Shown piece after piece: positions 51,983-61,459 of a DNA stretch of 64,000 nt (position 1 is the stretch's first letter; every line of letters begins with the position of its first letter). The position numbers and the translations under genes are program-made. The notes beneath the pieces are model-generated. The model worked only from the letters and a program-made list of their open reading frames with translations. It was not told the DNA's origin and made no database searches. The stretch lies in assembly GCA_964017155.1 (NCBI GenBank), contig OZ024854.1, forward strand, positions 69,192,754 through 69,256,753, read 5' to 3'. The DNA is from Oasisia sp. SBJ-2009. Lineage: Eukaryota; Annelida; Polychaeta; Sabellida; Siboglinidae.

Positions 51983-54900
51983 TGTGTGGCTGTCGTGAGT
52001 ACGTGTCTGTGAATACGGTCTCGTGAAATTAATAAACTGACCAGTTGTTACTGTCTACGTGTCTTTACTGTTCCGTTGCAGGAGCGCGTGAAGTGAACAT
52101 TGCACTAAGAAAGCCAGCCTTCGTCATTTCGGTGTTTAATAATTTTGCCGCTTCGAGAGGCAATGATGGAAATTATTGGACACATTTCTACGCAGACAAC
52201 GCCAAGGAGGCCTGGTGGGCCGTCGACCTGCAGACAGAGAACGCACGGGTGACACGAGTGCGAATCAACAACAATTTCGCACAGTTCTATATGGGTGAGT
52301 TTTTAATGTTGTGGTAATTCGAGAAACACGGACGAGGTTGCATTCCACAATCCACCACTTCAGCCCAGGCCAGAGCGGATGTGTTCTGATACTTTGTCGC
52401 AAGCATCTGATCGTTTCCGGACATATAATAAGTAATATTTGTCAATGTAGTTGTATTTTATTAGATTTTTTGAATATATATAAAACTATTAAAATACTCT
52501 TCTTTTTTCAACGACTGTACCTGTCACACAAAAATTGAAAACTTGGTATGATGGTATAGATCCGAATATTCGTGTTGTGTGACCCTAATCTATGGGTATG
52601 TGAAAGTAATAAATGTTTCTTAAATGTATTGTAATGTAGTTTAGTCGGTCGAAATTTATATTAGTTTTCCGAATAGATATAAGTATAAATACAAACGTAC
52701 TAGGGTTCTTACAACAATTGCCCACACGAACATTTGTTTCTTCAAAGTTTGATGGGTCAATATTGAAGCCAGTCAGGTTTGTCTTGCTGAAATGAGAATT
52801 AAAATGACTGTGTCTAGTTTGATGAAGTAGCGTATGATGGGTGCGTGGAACTGGGTGTTGTTGCGGCATGTTGACTATCTCATGTAAACATGCATTGTTG
52901 CGACATGTTGAATATCTCATTTAACAGTGCATGGTTTTTTTCCGAGAGAGCCAATAAGTTATTTATTGTCCAATATTGGTCAGAGTATGTCTATAACGTA
53001 CACTGCTTATCAGTCAGAAGCATCATGGGGTCAGATGGGGTCAGATGGGGTCAGGTGGGGTCAGATGGGGTCAGATGGGGTCAGATAGGGGCAGGAGTAT
53101 GATCAACTGAAACCATCGCCTAGAGAGGTATACATTATGTATAGTGCCCATTGGCAATAATATAATTACTGCAGTTATAATAGTAAATTATTATTATTTA
53201 TTGTTGAAAATGATGTCGAACTTGATATAATGTGTCAAAGTCAAACATTGCATATATATTTACTATGACGATACAGAAGAACCCACTCTCTCCCAGAGTT
53301 ACGCCGGCAAAACACGTGATATTGGTGGTGTGTCCTCACATTCTAGCTCACATTCGACCACGTGACATTGTGGATGTGTTGAATTCTCACACTCGACTAT
53401 GTAATGTTACAAAAGATATTTCCTCGTGGTTGTTCGCGTTGTTTAATAATCAACTCAATTGTTGCCTTTCACACAGACCAGTTGCTCAACTTAACCATCG
53501 GACTGACGAACCAGCACCCAGAAAGTAGCGGTGGGCCAATGAAGTCAAAGTTCATGCTGTGCGCCACGCACGGCCCGATTGGTGTCGATAACCCCATGGT
53601 CAATATCACCTGTCGCCAACCCAACTCGGCCAGCGGGAGGTACTTGTTCGTCGCTGCAAGCGTGCAACAAAACTTTCTTCTGAATGAAGTAGAAGTGTTC
53701 GCTGGTAAGTGAATTAACAATAACATTGACATTAGCAATAACAATAATAATATAATGTAATGATTACATGTCTATTGCGAGCACATTCGCGCGCGTGTTG
53801 GTGCTCGTGTGCGCGCGTTTCCGTGTGTCCATGGATGGATTAAGTTAGCGATTTTCAACCGGGGCCCCCGTCCAACGGGGGTGGGGGGGGGTGAGGGAGG
53901 GGGGGGGGGTGTAGAGAACTGCCAACGGATCCGCGAGATAGCAGTGAAAATCGTTATTTTATATAACCAGACTCACTCAGTGAGATCAGCTGTAATATGA
54001 TTCCAAGAACATGCCCGATCAGAGGCTTAGTATCGTGTAAATAAATAATATGCCCGATCACAGGCTCAGTATCGTGTAAATAAATAATATGCCCGATCAG
54101 AGGCTCAATATCGTGTAAATAAAGAATGCCATAAGTAAAAAGAAAGCAATGTTGTAGCTTTGCTGTCGTCGGCGCAATATTTTAATGTCAACACTGCGAT
54201 AGGGTAATTTTACTTTAGATACAACTATTCCGTTACAAGACAAAATGTTTTATTAAAATTGTACTTCGTCACGTAGAGATTTCTTGAGAAAACTACTAAA
54301 CGCCTAAAACAAGAGAGTAAGTAAGTAATTGTAGCACTTCTATAGCGCTTATATAGTTATACTTGAAAGGTCAAGCTCGAACGCGCAACAAACATAAACG
54401 GGAAGTGACCTGAGCCGTCACTGGAGTATGGAACCCCGAAAAATTATATGGGAAAAACTATTTCAGACAATATATTTTCAGGTGTTTTTTTTAATAAAAG
54501 ATGGCTATGATTTCAGAATATTGAGTTGTTGAGTAAAGTATTTGTATGCTTTATCACATGCAGCACGGGTAATTGTATAGGAATATTTTTCTCGCATTGA
54601 CAGCAGCGTGGCTCAAACCTTCGCAGAAAAAAATCGATTATATATGGTGTTCAAATGAGCAGTGCTAAGGAATGGCTACTACCCTTTATTATAACATACC
54701 TTGCTCCTTTTCATATATTTCCCAATATCTCAGGCAATTTTTTTTTTGAAATGCGACATGTCTGTATTGTGTTGTAGAAACCTATGTAGATCAAGAAAGC
54801 ATTGTAACACTGACCGGGTATCGCAACAACTACATCTGGTCTGACGTCATTGACAAGAACAACGCCACCTGTCAGCAAGTCACAACACCCGACTCCGACG

Positions 54901-55187
54901 AATCGTTCCTCCTAGAGGTCGAGTTGCCGACCATCCACGGCAGCCTCACTGTGACGGCCGTGCTGGGCGGGGGGGAGTGTCTCGACTTCCCGGCGACGAT
55001 GGTGTACACGGAGGGCGACCAGTCTGTCATGATCCCCTATCACAACAACCCTTCGTTCTGCGACAAAGTGCCGGGGAAATGTGTCTTCGACTGCGACTGC
55101 AGCGACACCAAGTGTCACCGAGTGGTACTCGCCCTTATGAGCGAGCCGACCGGACCGCGCACGTTGTGTGAAATATACATTACCTAA
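41676..55187 (+). CDS. Secreted fucolectin-like (F5/8 type C) protein, four exons, complete
   Basis: Four exons (41676-41754, 52082-52294, 53477-53704, 54778-55187) join in consistent phase 1 to give 309 residues. Order: signal peptide (hydrophobic VSLILCVFLLF), a fucolectin/FTP-type beta-sandwich (NIALRKPAF..., WWAVDLQ, ITCRQP, LNEVEVFAG) and a Cys-rich C-terminal domain ending LCEIYIT. F5/8 type C/FTP domains bind fucose or other glycans and act in innate recognition or matrix proteins; that function is inferred. Cysteine and N-glycosylation motifs (NLT, NIT, NAT) support secretion. Transposons fill the 10.3-kb first intron. This domain pair seems typical of molluscs (from memory). Confidence 0.88.
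41885..43545 (+). mobile_element. Decayed non-LTR retrotransposon (reverse transcriptase part and 3' end)
   Basis: Reverse transcriptase remains in three frames: 41885-42709 (GKTCGYDHIS, NNYRPIALASK, DASIAFDKVNH, NGVKQGGILS, MYGDDLCIF), a shift near 42690 to KYLGHIINN (to 42962), and a shift to a C-terminal part at about 42960-43299. The catalytic YxDD is YGDD, where YADD/FADD is usual. The 3' end is AATAAACTTTATTATTATTA at about 43522-43541. At least two frameshifts make it inactive. No endonuclease is seen, so it is 5'-truncated. It lies about 130 bp inside the lectin gene's first intron, same strand. Confidence 0.85.
43545..43868. repeat. Minisatellite, about 40 bp x 8
   Basis: The unit ATGGTCTACGTGACACACGT + TCATGAACACACGTATGTA starts exactly after the LINE's ATT tail, with diverged copies at the right end. 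Confidence 0.93.
43869..44894. other. Intronic, unique
   Basis: AT-rich; nothing recognised. Confidence 0.45.
44895..45113 (-). mobile_element. LINE C-terminal fragment
   Basis: On the minus strand, about 72 codons with IRPSNSLLCNGPVIWNAIPT and a basic-hydrophobic end, the typical C-terminus of jockey/CR1-like reverse transcriptases (...NGPxIWNxIP...). No catalytic part is present. Confidence 0.65.
45114..45710. other. Intronic, unique
   Basis: AT-rich until 45590, then a GC-rich stretch that leads into the 35-bp array. The last 29 bp (45681-45709) resemble 46913-46941. Confidence 0.5.
45711..46770. repeat. Minisatellite, 35 bp x about 30
   Basis: The unit GACCGACGAGGGACGCTACT + TCCCCATCCTCCCTT has variants (TCCCTCATC, CATCCTCTTTT) that recur in alternating blocks. 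It is GC-rich compared with the rest of the intron. Confidence 0.96.
46987..47742. repeat. Perfect TCCC tetranucleotide array, 756 bp (189 copies)
   Basis: Every unit from 46987 to 47742 is TCCC with no interruption seen. The minus strand is (GGGA)n, a strong G-quadruplex former. The (GGRE)n and (LPPSLPPS)n frames across it are not genes. Confidence 0.98.
47743..49224. other. Intronic, unique
   Basis: AT-rich to about 48600, then mixed composition with GGTCACGTGACC palindrome near 48720. No gene recognised. Confidence 0.5.
49225..49575 (+). pseudogene. Acidic C-terminal fragment of a probable transposon-encoded protein
   Basis: From about 49335 the frame reads GHGWELVGGRCRPVCQIRPA then an acidic run (NEEEHEEEEGDDD) and SSEAEYFDPDWS, stop at 49573-49575. 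The GHGW... motif and acidic tail resemble C-termini of transposase-associated proteins in mollusc genomes (from memory). The frame before 49335 gives no homology and a neighbouring frame (SAPPVPEAPPL) may be its shifted continuation, so I treat it as a broken fragment in an intron. Confidence 0.4.
49576..50217. other. Intronic, unique
   Basis: AT-rich; a three-copy TAGATTGCCATTATTAAACTG repeat near 49958-50020 and a run of 13 G at 50154-50167. No gene. Confidence 0.55.
50218..50390 (+). mobile_element. tRNA-derived SINE
   Basis: GTCGTGGTAAGAGTTCTGCC + TGGCACGCCGGCGGCCGGGGCTCAATACC has the A-box/B-box layout of a tRNA-derived SINE head, followed by a non-tRNA body (CTGGCGTCAACATCGGGGAC). Confidence 0.55.
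50553..51078. repeat. Minisatellite, 29 bp x 18
   Basis: The unit is ACAGCGAGGTGACGACAGAG + GGGCACGAG. Since 29 is not a multiple of three, open frames appear in all three minus-strand phases; none is a gene. Confidence 0.95.
51240..51560 (-). mobile_element. LINE 3'-end fragment
   Basis: Minus strand: NSLPNEMTKTCCVVTFKRIL then a stop, AT-rich 3' UTR and a TTATTATTATTATT tail (51250-51264 in window). Matches the usual C-terminus (NSLPxEI...F+) of CR1/jockey-like elements. Confidence 0.6.
51561..51918. other. Intronic, CA/TG-rich
   Basis: CACA-rich and GTGTG/GAGAGA simple sequence; nothing else. Confidence 0.5.
51919..51987. repeat. GCGT tetranucleotide repeat
   Basis: About 16 GCGT (TGCG) units, 95 bp before exon 2 of the lectin gene. 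Confidence 0.95.
52082..52294 (+). CDS. Lectin gene exon 2: first half of FTP domain
   Basis: Acceptor CCGTTGCAG, donor GTGAGT at 52295. Phase 1 to 1, 70 complete codons. REVNIALRKPAFVISVFNNF then a Ca-loop-like SRGNDGNYWTHFYAD and WWAVDLQTENARVTRVRINN, the order of the eel fucolectin fold (NVALxGxAxQSS ... DG ... WWxVDL). Confidence 0.9.
52295..53476. other. Lectin gene intron 2
   Basis: AT-rich, with a TCAGATGGGG repeat at 53026-53090. No exon or element recognised. Confidence 0.6.
53026..53090. repeat. 10-bp repeat (GGGGTCAGAT) x 6
   Basis: Short G-rich tandem run. Confidence 0.93.
53477..53704 (+). CDS. Lectin gene exon 3: second half of FTP domain
   Basis: Acceptor TTTCACACAG, donor GTAAGT at 53705. 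Phase 1 to 1, 75 complete codons. DQLLNLTIGLTNQHPESSGG, two Cys (FMLCATHGP, NITCRQP), then GRYLFVAASVQQNFLLNEVE and VFAG, the closing strand of F5/8-type C domains. Confidence 0.9.
53705..54777. other. Lectin gene intron 3
   Basis: G-rich tract at 53868-53912, a 39-bp repeat x 3 at 54014-54123 (CCCGATCAGAGGCTCAGTAT), and at 54330-54400 a TATAGCGCTTATATAG sequence like the repeat at 2095. No exon. Confidence 0.6.
54014..54123. repeat. 39-bp tandem repeat x 3
   Basis: CCCGATCAGAGGCTCAGTAT + CGTGTAAATAAATAATATG. Confidence 0.9.
54778..55187 (+). CDS. Lectin gene exon 4: Cys-rich C-terminal domain and stop
   Basis: Acceptor TGTGTTGTAG ends at 54777; TAA at 55185-55187. 135 codons after the split one: ETYVDQESIVTLTGYRNNYI ... 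eight Cys including CVFDCDCSDTKCH, ending RTLCEIYIT. The C-x(3)-C-x-C-x(4)-C cluster and the LCEI end suggest a second beta-sandwich domain of mollusc lectin-like proteins; the fold assignment is inferred. GC content is higher than the introns. Confidence 0.88.
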
Positions 55188-55334
55188 AGTTTGCAAACTA
55201 GCTCTTTGTAACAGTCTAAGACTTATATATGAGAAGGTCTGATTTGAGTGTATCAATGATTCTCACTCGTTGCTTGCTTGCTGTTTTGATGGATACATCG
55301 ATTTTGTGGATCGCAGTGCCGCAGCTCTAGGGCG

Positions 55335-55571
<237 letters not shown>

Positions 55572-55574
55572 TCA

Positions 55575-56790
55575 TCATTGTGCAGCCATAGTGCCGCGTG
55601 GTTGGGCGAAGGCCTCAGCATGCTGCTTCCACATCTGCCTATCTTGCGCTGTCCTCTGCCAGATGGTACCCTAGCTTCCAGAGCTTCCAGTAGTCGTCTA
55701 GTTCGTCTCTCCGCCGTCTCGTCGGCCTTCCTCTAGGTCTTTTCATTTCATAGGTTTTCCAAGTGATGGTACGCAGTGTCCATCGGTTGTCTCGTATCCT
55801 GCTGTTGCCTGGCCCAGGTCCACTTCCGTTTGTCTGACTTGTTCTATCACGACTGTGACCTTTGTCTTTTCTCTTACTCAAATGTTTTTCTGTCCCGGTA
55901 TGTGATGTTTAGCATCTCCTTTCCATCTTTGTTTGTGCGGCTGCTAGCTTGTTCTATGCCTTGGTGGAGTGTTTCCGCGCCGTGTTGTAGACTTGTCTCT
56001 TCAAGCATGTCCCAATGTTATCCTTGACGATGTCGCGACGTTTCGCGAATGCTGTCCATCTGGCCGTGGTTCTTCGTTAAATCTCTTTGTCTTGGGTTTG
56101 TATCTGGTGCTATATCTCTGTCCCAGGTGGACATAGCTTTCAACGTTCTCGATCTGGGTTATTTTGGTGTGTCGTTTTTTATCATCATCTCTTCAGAACC
56201 TGATTTTCACTTTCATCAGCTAATTCGTGTAGCATGTTTTGTAGTTCATGTGGAATATTAACGCATATGAGTATGTCGTCGGCGAAACGAAGATGATGCA
56301 TATATATGCATTGTCTTCAGTTTGTAGCGTTTTGTTATGCACAGAACAAGTTCTGTTACTCTGGGGCTAACGCTGTTTACCATCACTATACGTGTTTTCC
56401 AATTCCTGTTTATAAGAAAGCCTACTCCTGTTTGGCCGTTGTTTACCATATAATTGCATAGTAAGTGGCCGCTTTGTAAGGTAGTGAAACATTCCCCTCG
56501 TCTTCTCACTTCTCCGATCCCGACTACATCCCATACCAACCTGGCTTCCTTAAGTTCTTCTTCGAGTTCTTGTATGTATTCATATCTTATTAGAGTTCTG
56601 ACGTTGTAGATCGCCGTCTTTAGTGTACTTACAATGTTTCGGCGGGCTTTTTTGACACAACGATTCTTAGCACCCCGTGCACGTAGTCCTAGTTGACCAG
56701 AGCCGCCTCCTTGGCCATCGACTCTCTCGGGGCCGCTCAGACTGGGGCCATGGCTTTGTAGTGCTTTTCATGCTGGTATTGCATGCTTCT
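55575..56790 (-). mobile_element. RTE/CFDP2-like non-LTR retrotransposon, internally deleted
   Basis: Read on the minus strand from about 56790. YNVRTLIRYEYIQELEEELK, then WDVVGIGEVRRRGE and LQSGHLLCN..., an APE-type endonuclease N-part as in proteins annotated craniofacial development protein 2-like. It then jumps near 56285-56315 from TKRYKLKTMHIYA to FADDILICVN, the catalytic box of the reverse transcriptase, and ends with [10 protein letters not shown]...W at 55639-55720. So most of the endonuclease end and RT palm are missing. Frames are broken. The 3' end meets the AT microsatellite at 55569. Confidence 0.75.
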
Positions 56791-56853
56791 ACGCTGGCCA
56801 GCACGGGTTAGAAGTATCTATCAGTATAACCATAATATATAATTACATTGTGG

Positions 56854-56856
<3 letters not shown>

Positions 56857-56915
<59 letters not shown>

Positions 56916-56926
56916 ATAATAAGTGT

Positions 56927-57003
<77 letters not shown>

Positions 57004-57064
57004 TATATGTGTGTATATGTGTGTGTGTGTGCACGTGTGTGCACGTGTGTGCACGTGTGTGTTT
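56857..57064. repeat. TA then TG microsatellites
   Basis: (TA)n at 56857-56911, AATAATAATAA, then (TG)n with TATG interruptions to 57064. Confidence 0.97.
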
Positions 57065-57733
57065 CTGTTTGTGTGTATGTGCGTGAGTGTATCTGTTGTG
57101 TGTTGGAGTTCTGTTGATAAGACTATCGTTCGACCTGGATTCGTAAATGTCGACGTACTTGAAATGATTAAACAATAGCGCAGTTGCTGTTAGTTCTACA
57201 AGCGTGTTATCTCTTATTCATATGTTGTTCTCGGAAATAGCTCACAAATAGACGTCTCGTTATTGTCATTACGCCGCCATCAATGTTATCAATTTGAACA
57301 TCATGGCCATTCCTACGTCGAGGGGTTGACAGCGCAGTTCTCGGTGCTACCATTGACCAGTAGACTGGAGCCTGTCGCAGTTGCCCCCTGCGATCGATAC
57401 TCAGCATCCGTGTGTCTAGTGGGAGCTGTCTAACGAAGACCTGGGCCCGGTTATACAACCGTACTCGGTGCTGAGACTCAGATCTCATGCTCAGCGGAGA
57501 ATCCGTGCTCACGGTGGTTATAAAACGTCTAGAGTACGTACTCAACTGAGACCGCCGCGTTGAGCATATGCTCAATAGCGTGCTAAAGAGGGAGCTAGTT
57601 TGACGCTATAACGCTGTTTTATTCAAATACATCATTATATAAATATATCGGATCTAGGTGGTAAAGTTCACGATATAGCGACATTAGTTTTGCATGGCGA
57701 GACTCCGCGCGACTGGAGCTGATTGGGGATAGG

Positions 57734-57772
<39 letters not shown>

Positions 57773-58700
57773 GTTATACCCACAGAGTTAGATCATTAAT
57801 CTTTCCCCTATAGACTGGTTTCTACTGGTGTGTTCTATTTATATCTATGGTTATACCTTTCTTATCTTAAATGTTCGATTTAATATTGAGTTTACTGCAC
57901 TATCAAAGACATATAGCGATTTACGTAGTGCTGATAATAGACACAGTTTTAGGCCGTATGTGTCTTACGGGATTTGCATTTCACATTGCTATACGTTGTG
58001 GTTTCGATAAGCACTTATATCTGACAAGTTGTCTAAATGCACATAATTCTAACACATGTATACGTTTGCCCAAACAGGGTGTACTACGCATAAAATGGCA
58101 CTCTTCATTATTAGTCAAGATCGTCAAACACAAGTAGGCCCTACAAGCCGGCGATGCTATGGCAACCACCATAATAATCGATTAAAATTCATGATTTCCG
58201 CGAGCATTGTCACCTGCAAAGTGTTCCACTTCTTCTGCTTGTAATAATCCTTCGGACAGGGTAACTGAAATTTATAGTTATACTGGAACAGTTCGATTAT
58301 TACAACCAAAAACAAAACGAAGTCCTATATGTTAACATGGATGATATGGACTTTCTGCCCTCAACTGCCTCGTTTTCGCGCGCGAGACTTGCACACCCTA
58401 TTTTACATGAAAATTGCCAAACAACTGTATTATTAAATTCACCTGGGACCCCTTTTACCTAACCAGTGAAGAAGAATTGGAAACTCTGAGCTAAGTCCCG
58501 CTAAGATTCTTTCTCCGGTGGAGAATATTGTTAATCAGACGGAAGATTCGTCTTCGGTCTTAGCGATGTCGATGAATTGCTTACTGAAATAGTCTGATTT
58601 TACCAGTTTGGTTTCACGAAAGATCGCTCTGTTCTGAAAGCAATAATTTTGGCGGTAAGTTTCAAGAAGTGGATTTCTCAAGTTATTTTTAATTGTAAGG
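57065..58700. other. Mixed DNA with weak transposon traces
   Basis: 57230-57580 has GC-rich sequence with GGGCCCGGTTATACAACCG, reminiscent of DNA-transposon remnants, and a minus-strand frame of 122 codons; I cannot name the family. A 32-bp AT run lies at 57738. Near 58590-58640 a frame gives QFGFTKDRSVLKAI, possibly a tiny RT scrap. Nothing complete. Confidence 0.4.
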
Positions 58701-58724
58701 CACCGTTACATATCCCATAACCTA

Positions 58725-59582
58725 GCGTATGCGTAGCATAGAAGAGAATGAAAAACTACATAACGCTATCAAAGAAGTAAGTAAACGGGACTGTATTATT
58801 ATGGGCATATACAGTGGACATCTCTACAGAGTACTGGGAGAGAGGATCAGGAGTTTTTAAATTTAGTACAAGATAGTTTCCTTTCTCAACATGTGTTAGA
58901 AGCAACCAGGGGCAAGAACGTGTTGGACATAGTTTTGAGCTCACAGAAGGAATTTGTTGATAATGTCAAGATATGTGAACCACTGGGATGTAGTGATCAC
59001 AACCAGACACATTTTATCATCAAAGTGAAAGGAGAACGGAACAGAAAATAAGGTACAGGAAAACATTTCACAAAGAAAGATATAAGGATATGAGGAAATA
59101 TTTAGCAAAGAAAGACTGGAATAACACACTGAAGAATAAAAATGCTGGAATATCTTAAAGAGTGAAATTGACTGCGTCGTTGACAAATTTGTCCCCTTGA
59201 AAAACAGAGGAAACGGTCAAAGAAGAAACACGTATCGAAGGAAGCCATTAGAAAAATCAAGTACAAGCAAATGATGTGGAAGACATATAGACATACTGGA
59301 AGTGAAGAAGACTATGCCATTTATAAAGAAGCACTTAATCAAGCTACAGCTGAAATTAGACATTCAAAGAGAAGCTATGAACAAAAAATAGCTTTAAATA
59401 TAAAACATCACAGCAAGAGTTTTTATGCGTATGTTCGAAGTAAACAGAAAGTTCAGGATAAGGTCGGTCCTCTAGAAAGTAGTTATGGAAACATAATAAC
59501 AGAGGGATTCTTAATGGCAGAAAACCTAAATGAGTACTTTAGTTCGGTATTTACCAGTGAAGATATTAGTACATTACCAGTA
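58725..59582 (+). mobile_element. CR1-type LINE, 5' part (host of a nested insertion)
   Basis: Frames with small deletions give EKLHNAIKEVSKRDCIIMG, HVLEATRGKNVLDIVLSSQK, EPLGCSDHNQTHFIIKVKGE (SDH motif of an APE endonuclease), then from 59271 the thumb-proximal KSFYAYVRSKQKVQDKVGPL and NLNEYFSSVFTSEDISTLPV. It breaks at 59582, where element B begins. Stops and shifts (e.g. TAA near 59048, 59156) make it dead. Confidence 0.85.
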
Positions 59583-61232
59583 AGGAAAGCAGTGGAGCTG
59601 CAGAGAGCTGCTGACAGTAACAACATGAAGGGCTTCTACAATGGACTGAAGGAAGTGTGGGGACCCAAAAAGAAGGGACCTGTTCAACTAAAATCAACAG
59701 ACGGAATGGAAACCTTCTCTGACAGCAAGAGAGTTGTGGCAAGATGGAGTGAACACTTCCAGAAGCTACTCAACGTCCCTGGTGATATAGATCACGAAAC
59801 TCTGGACAACATCCCGCAGCGCATTACCAAGACAAGCCTTGATGAGATTCCAACTATGGATGAGATGGCTAGAGCAATCGCCAGCCTGAAAGAAGGCAAA
59901 GCACCTGGAGGAGATGGAATTCCTGCAGAAGTATGGAAGCATGGAGGAGACAATCTGTTCAGCAGACTGCACCAACTAATCACCAATGCCTGGGAGATGG
60001 GTTCTGTACCACAAGCGTGGAAGGATGCAAGCATTATAACCATCTACAAGAAAGGTGATCGAACAGACTGTGGGAACTATAGAGGAATCTCTCTTCTTTC
60101 CATAGCAGGCAAGATCTTCGCCAGGATCCTCCTCAACAGACTATCTACCCACCTAACACCAGAGGTAGTTCCGGAGACACAATGTGGCTTCAGAGGTAAC
60201 CGGAGCACCGTGGATATGATATTTTGTCTCCGACAACTACAAGAAAAGTGCATTGAGCAGGACCGACCACTGTACATGGTATTTGTCGACTTCAGTAAGG
60301 CGTTCGATACAGTTGGGAGGACCGGACTATGGCAGCTACTGAAGAAGTATGGCTGCCCAGAGAAGTTCACAACAATGATCGAGGCACTACATACCGGAAT
60401 GATGGCGACTGTTAATGTTGGAGGGGAAGTCTCGGAATCGTTCAGGGTCACAAATGGGGTCAAGCAAGGCTGTGTACTGGCGCCCACGCTCTTTTCCATC
60501 TTCCTATCAGCAATGCTCGACAATGGTTTCCGAGACATGGGGGATGGCATCTACATACAGTCCAGACAGATCGCTGACCTATTCAACGTCGCACACTTCA
60601 GAGCGAAGACCAAGACTACACGGATACTGATGAGGGAGCTGCTATTCGCAGATGACAGTGCACTGGTTGCACACTCTGCTGAAGAGATGCAGAAAATAGT
60701 GGATGCTTTTTCCAATGCGTCAAAGAAGTTCGGCCTGAAGATTAACATCAAGAAGACCGAGGTGCTGTACCAACCCAACTCTACAAGAACCCGAGAGGAG
60801 GATATCATGGTTGATGGAAACAAGCTGAACTCTGTTATGAAATTCACCTACCTCGGTAGCACTATATCAAGTGACGGATGCATTGACGATGAAATACAGA
60901 GGAGGATGGCCAAGGCTAGTGCATCTTTCGGCCGACTACGCCAGAGACTCTGGAACAACCACCATGTGTCCAAGCGGGTTAAAGGCAAGATATACCGTGC
61001 AATTGTGCTGTCCACCCTCCTATACGGAGCCGAGGCCTGGACAGTGTACAGACGACAGGTGAAAAAGTTGCATGCCTTCATGATGCGACATCTGCGTTCG
61101 ATCATGAGGATAACCTGGACGGACAAAGTGACAAACAAGGAAATACTCGAACGGACAGGGCTGCCATCTATGGAAGATCTTCTGATCAGAAAGAATCTCC
61201 GGTGGACTGGACACCTCATGAGGATGTCATAA
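59271..61232 (+). pseudogene. Chimeric 653-codon reading frame spanning two LINEs
   Basis: Residues 1-104 come from the CR1-type host element; from residue 105 on (AGG at 59583) they come from the inserted LINE: NNMKGFYNGLKEVWGPKKKG, palm motifs VDFSKAFDT (Asp at residue 340) and LLFADDSALV (FADD at residues 459-462), then KKTEVLYQP and the C-terminal LLYGAEAWTVYRRQVKKLHA. It stops at TAA 61230-61232, but the frame stays open past it to TGA 61410-61412 (KRGRPRLRFKDTIKRN), so that TAA is a nonsense change in the inserted element. The two parts were never one protein; the fusion is a by-product of insertion. Confidence 0.88.
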
Positions 61233-61459
61233 GACAGGCTACCGAAGCAGGTTCTCTACTCCCAACCGTCTTCTGGTCACAGAAAGAGAGGGCGCCCTCG
61301 TCTCCGGTTTAAAGATACCATCAAGAGAAACCTGAAGCTGAGAGACATAAAGATCGACTCCTGGACATCACTCTCACAGCAGAGAGACAAATGGAGAGCA
61401 AGAGTCAAGTGATGGAAGCAGTCTTTGTCGCTTCGCGACCGACAGCATGATGACCAGTA
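59583..61459 (+). mobile_element. LINE inserted into the CR1-type element (5'-truncated)
   Basis: Begins AGGAAAGCAGTGGAGCTGCA and ends CGACAGCATGATG followed by ACCAGTA at 61453-61459, which repeats ACCAGTA at 59576-59582: a 7-bp target-site duplication. It lacks an endonuclease, so it is 5'-truncated; the reverse transcriptase palm and C-terminal zinc/helix region are intact apart from the TAA at 61230. The ATGATG end suits RTE-like 3' tails. Clade is not certain (RTE/jockey group). Confidence 0.85.

Larger units (their letters stand above)
41755..52081 (+). other. 10.3-kb first intron of the lectin gene
   Basis: Donor G|GTAAGT at 41755, acceptor CCGTTGCAG ending at 52081. It holds the LINE at 41885, LINE fragments at 44895 and 51240, tandem arrays at 43545, 45711, 46987, 50553 and 51919, a SINE at 50218 and an acidic transposon-like frame at 49225. 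Confidence 0.8.

Noticed and set aside
56808..57178. Frames made of Thr-His, Cys-Val or Ile-Tyr repeats
   Set aside because: Translations of the TA and TG microsatellites.
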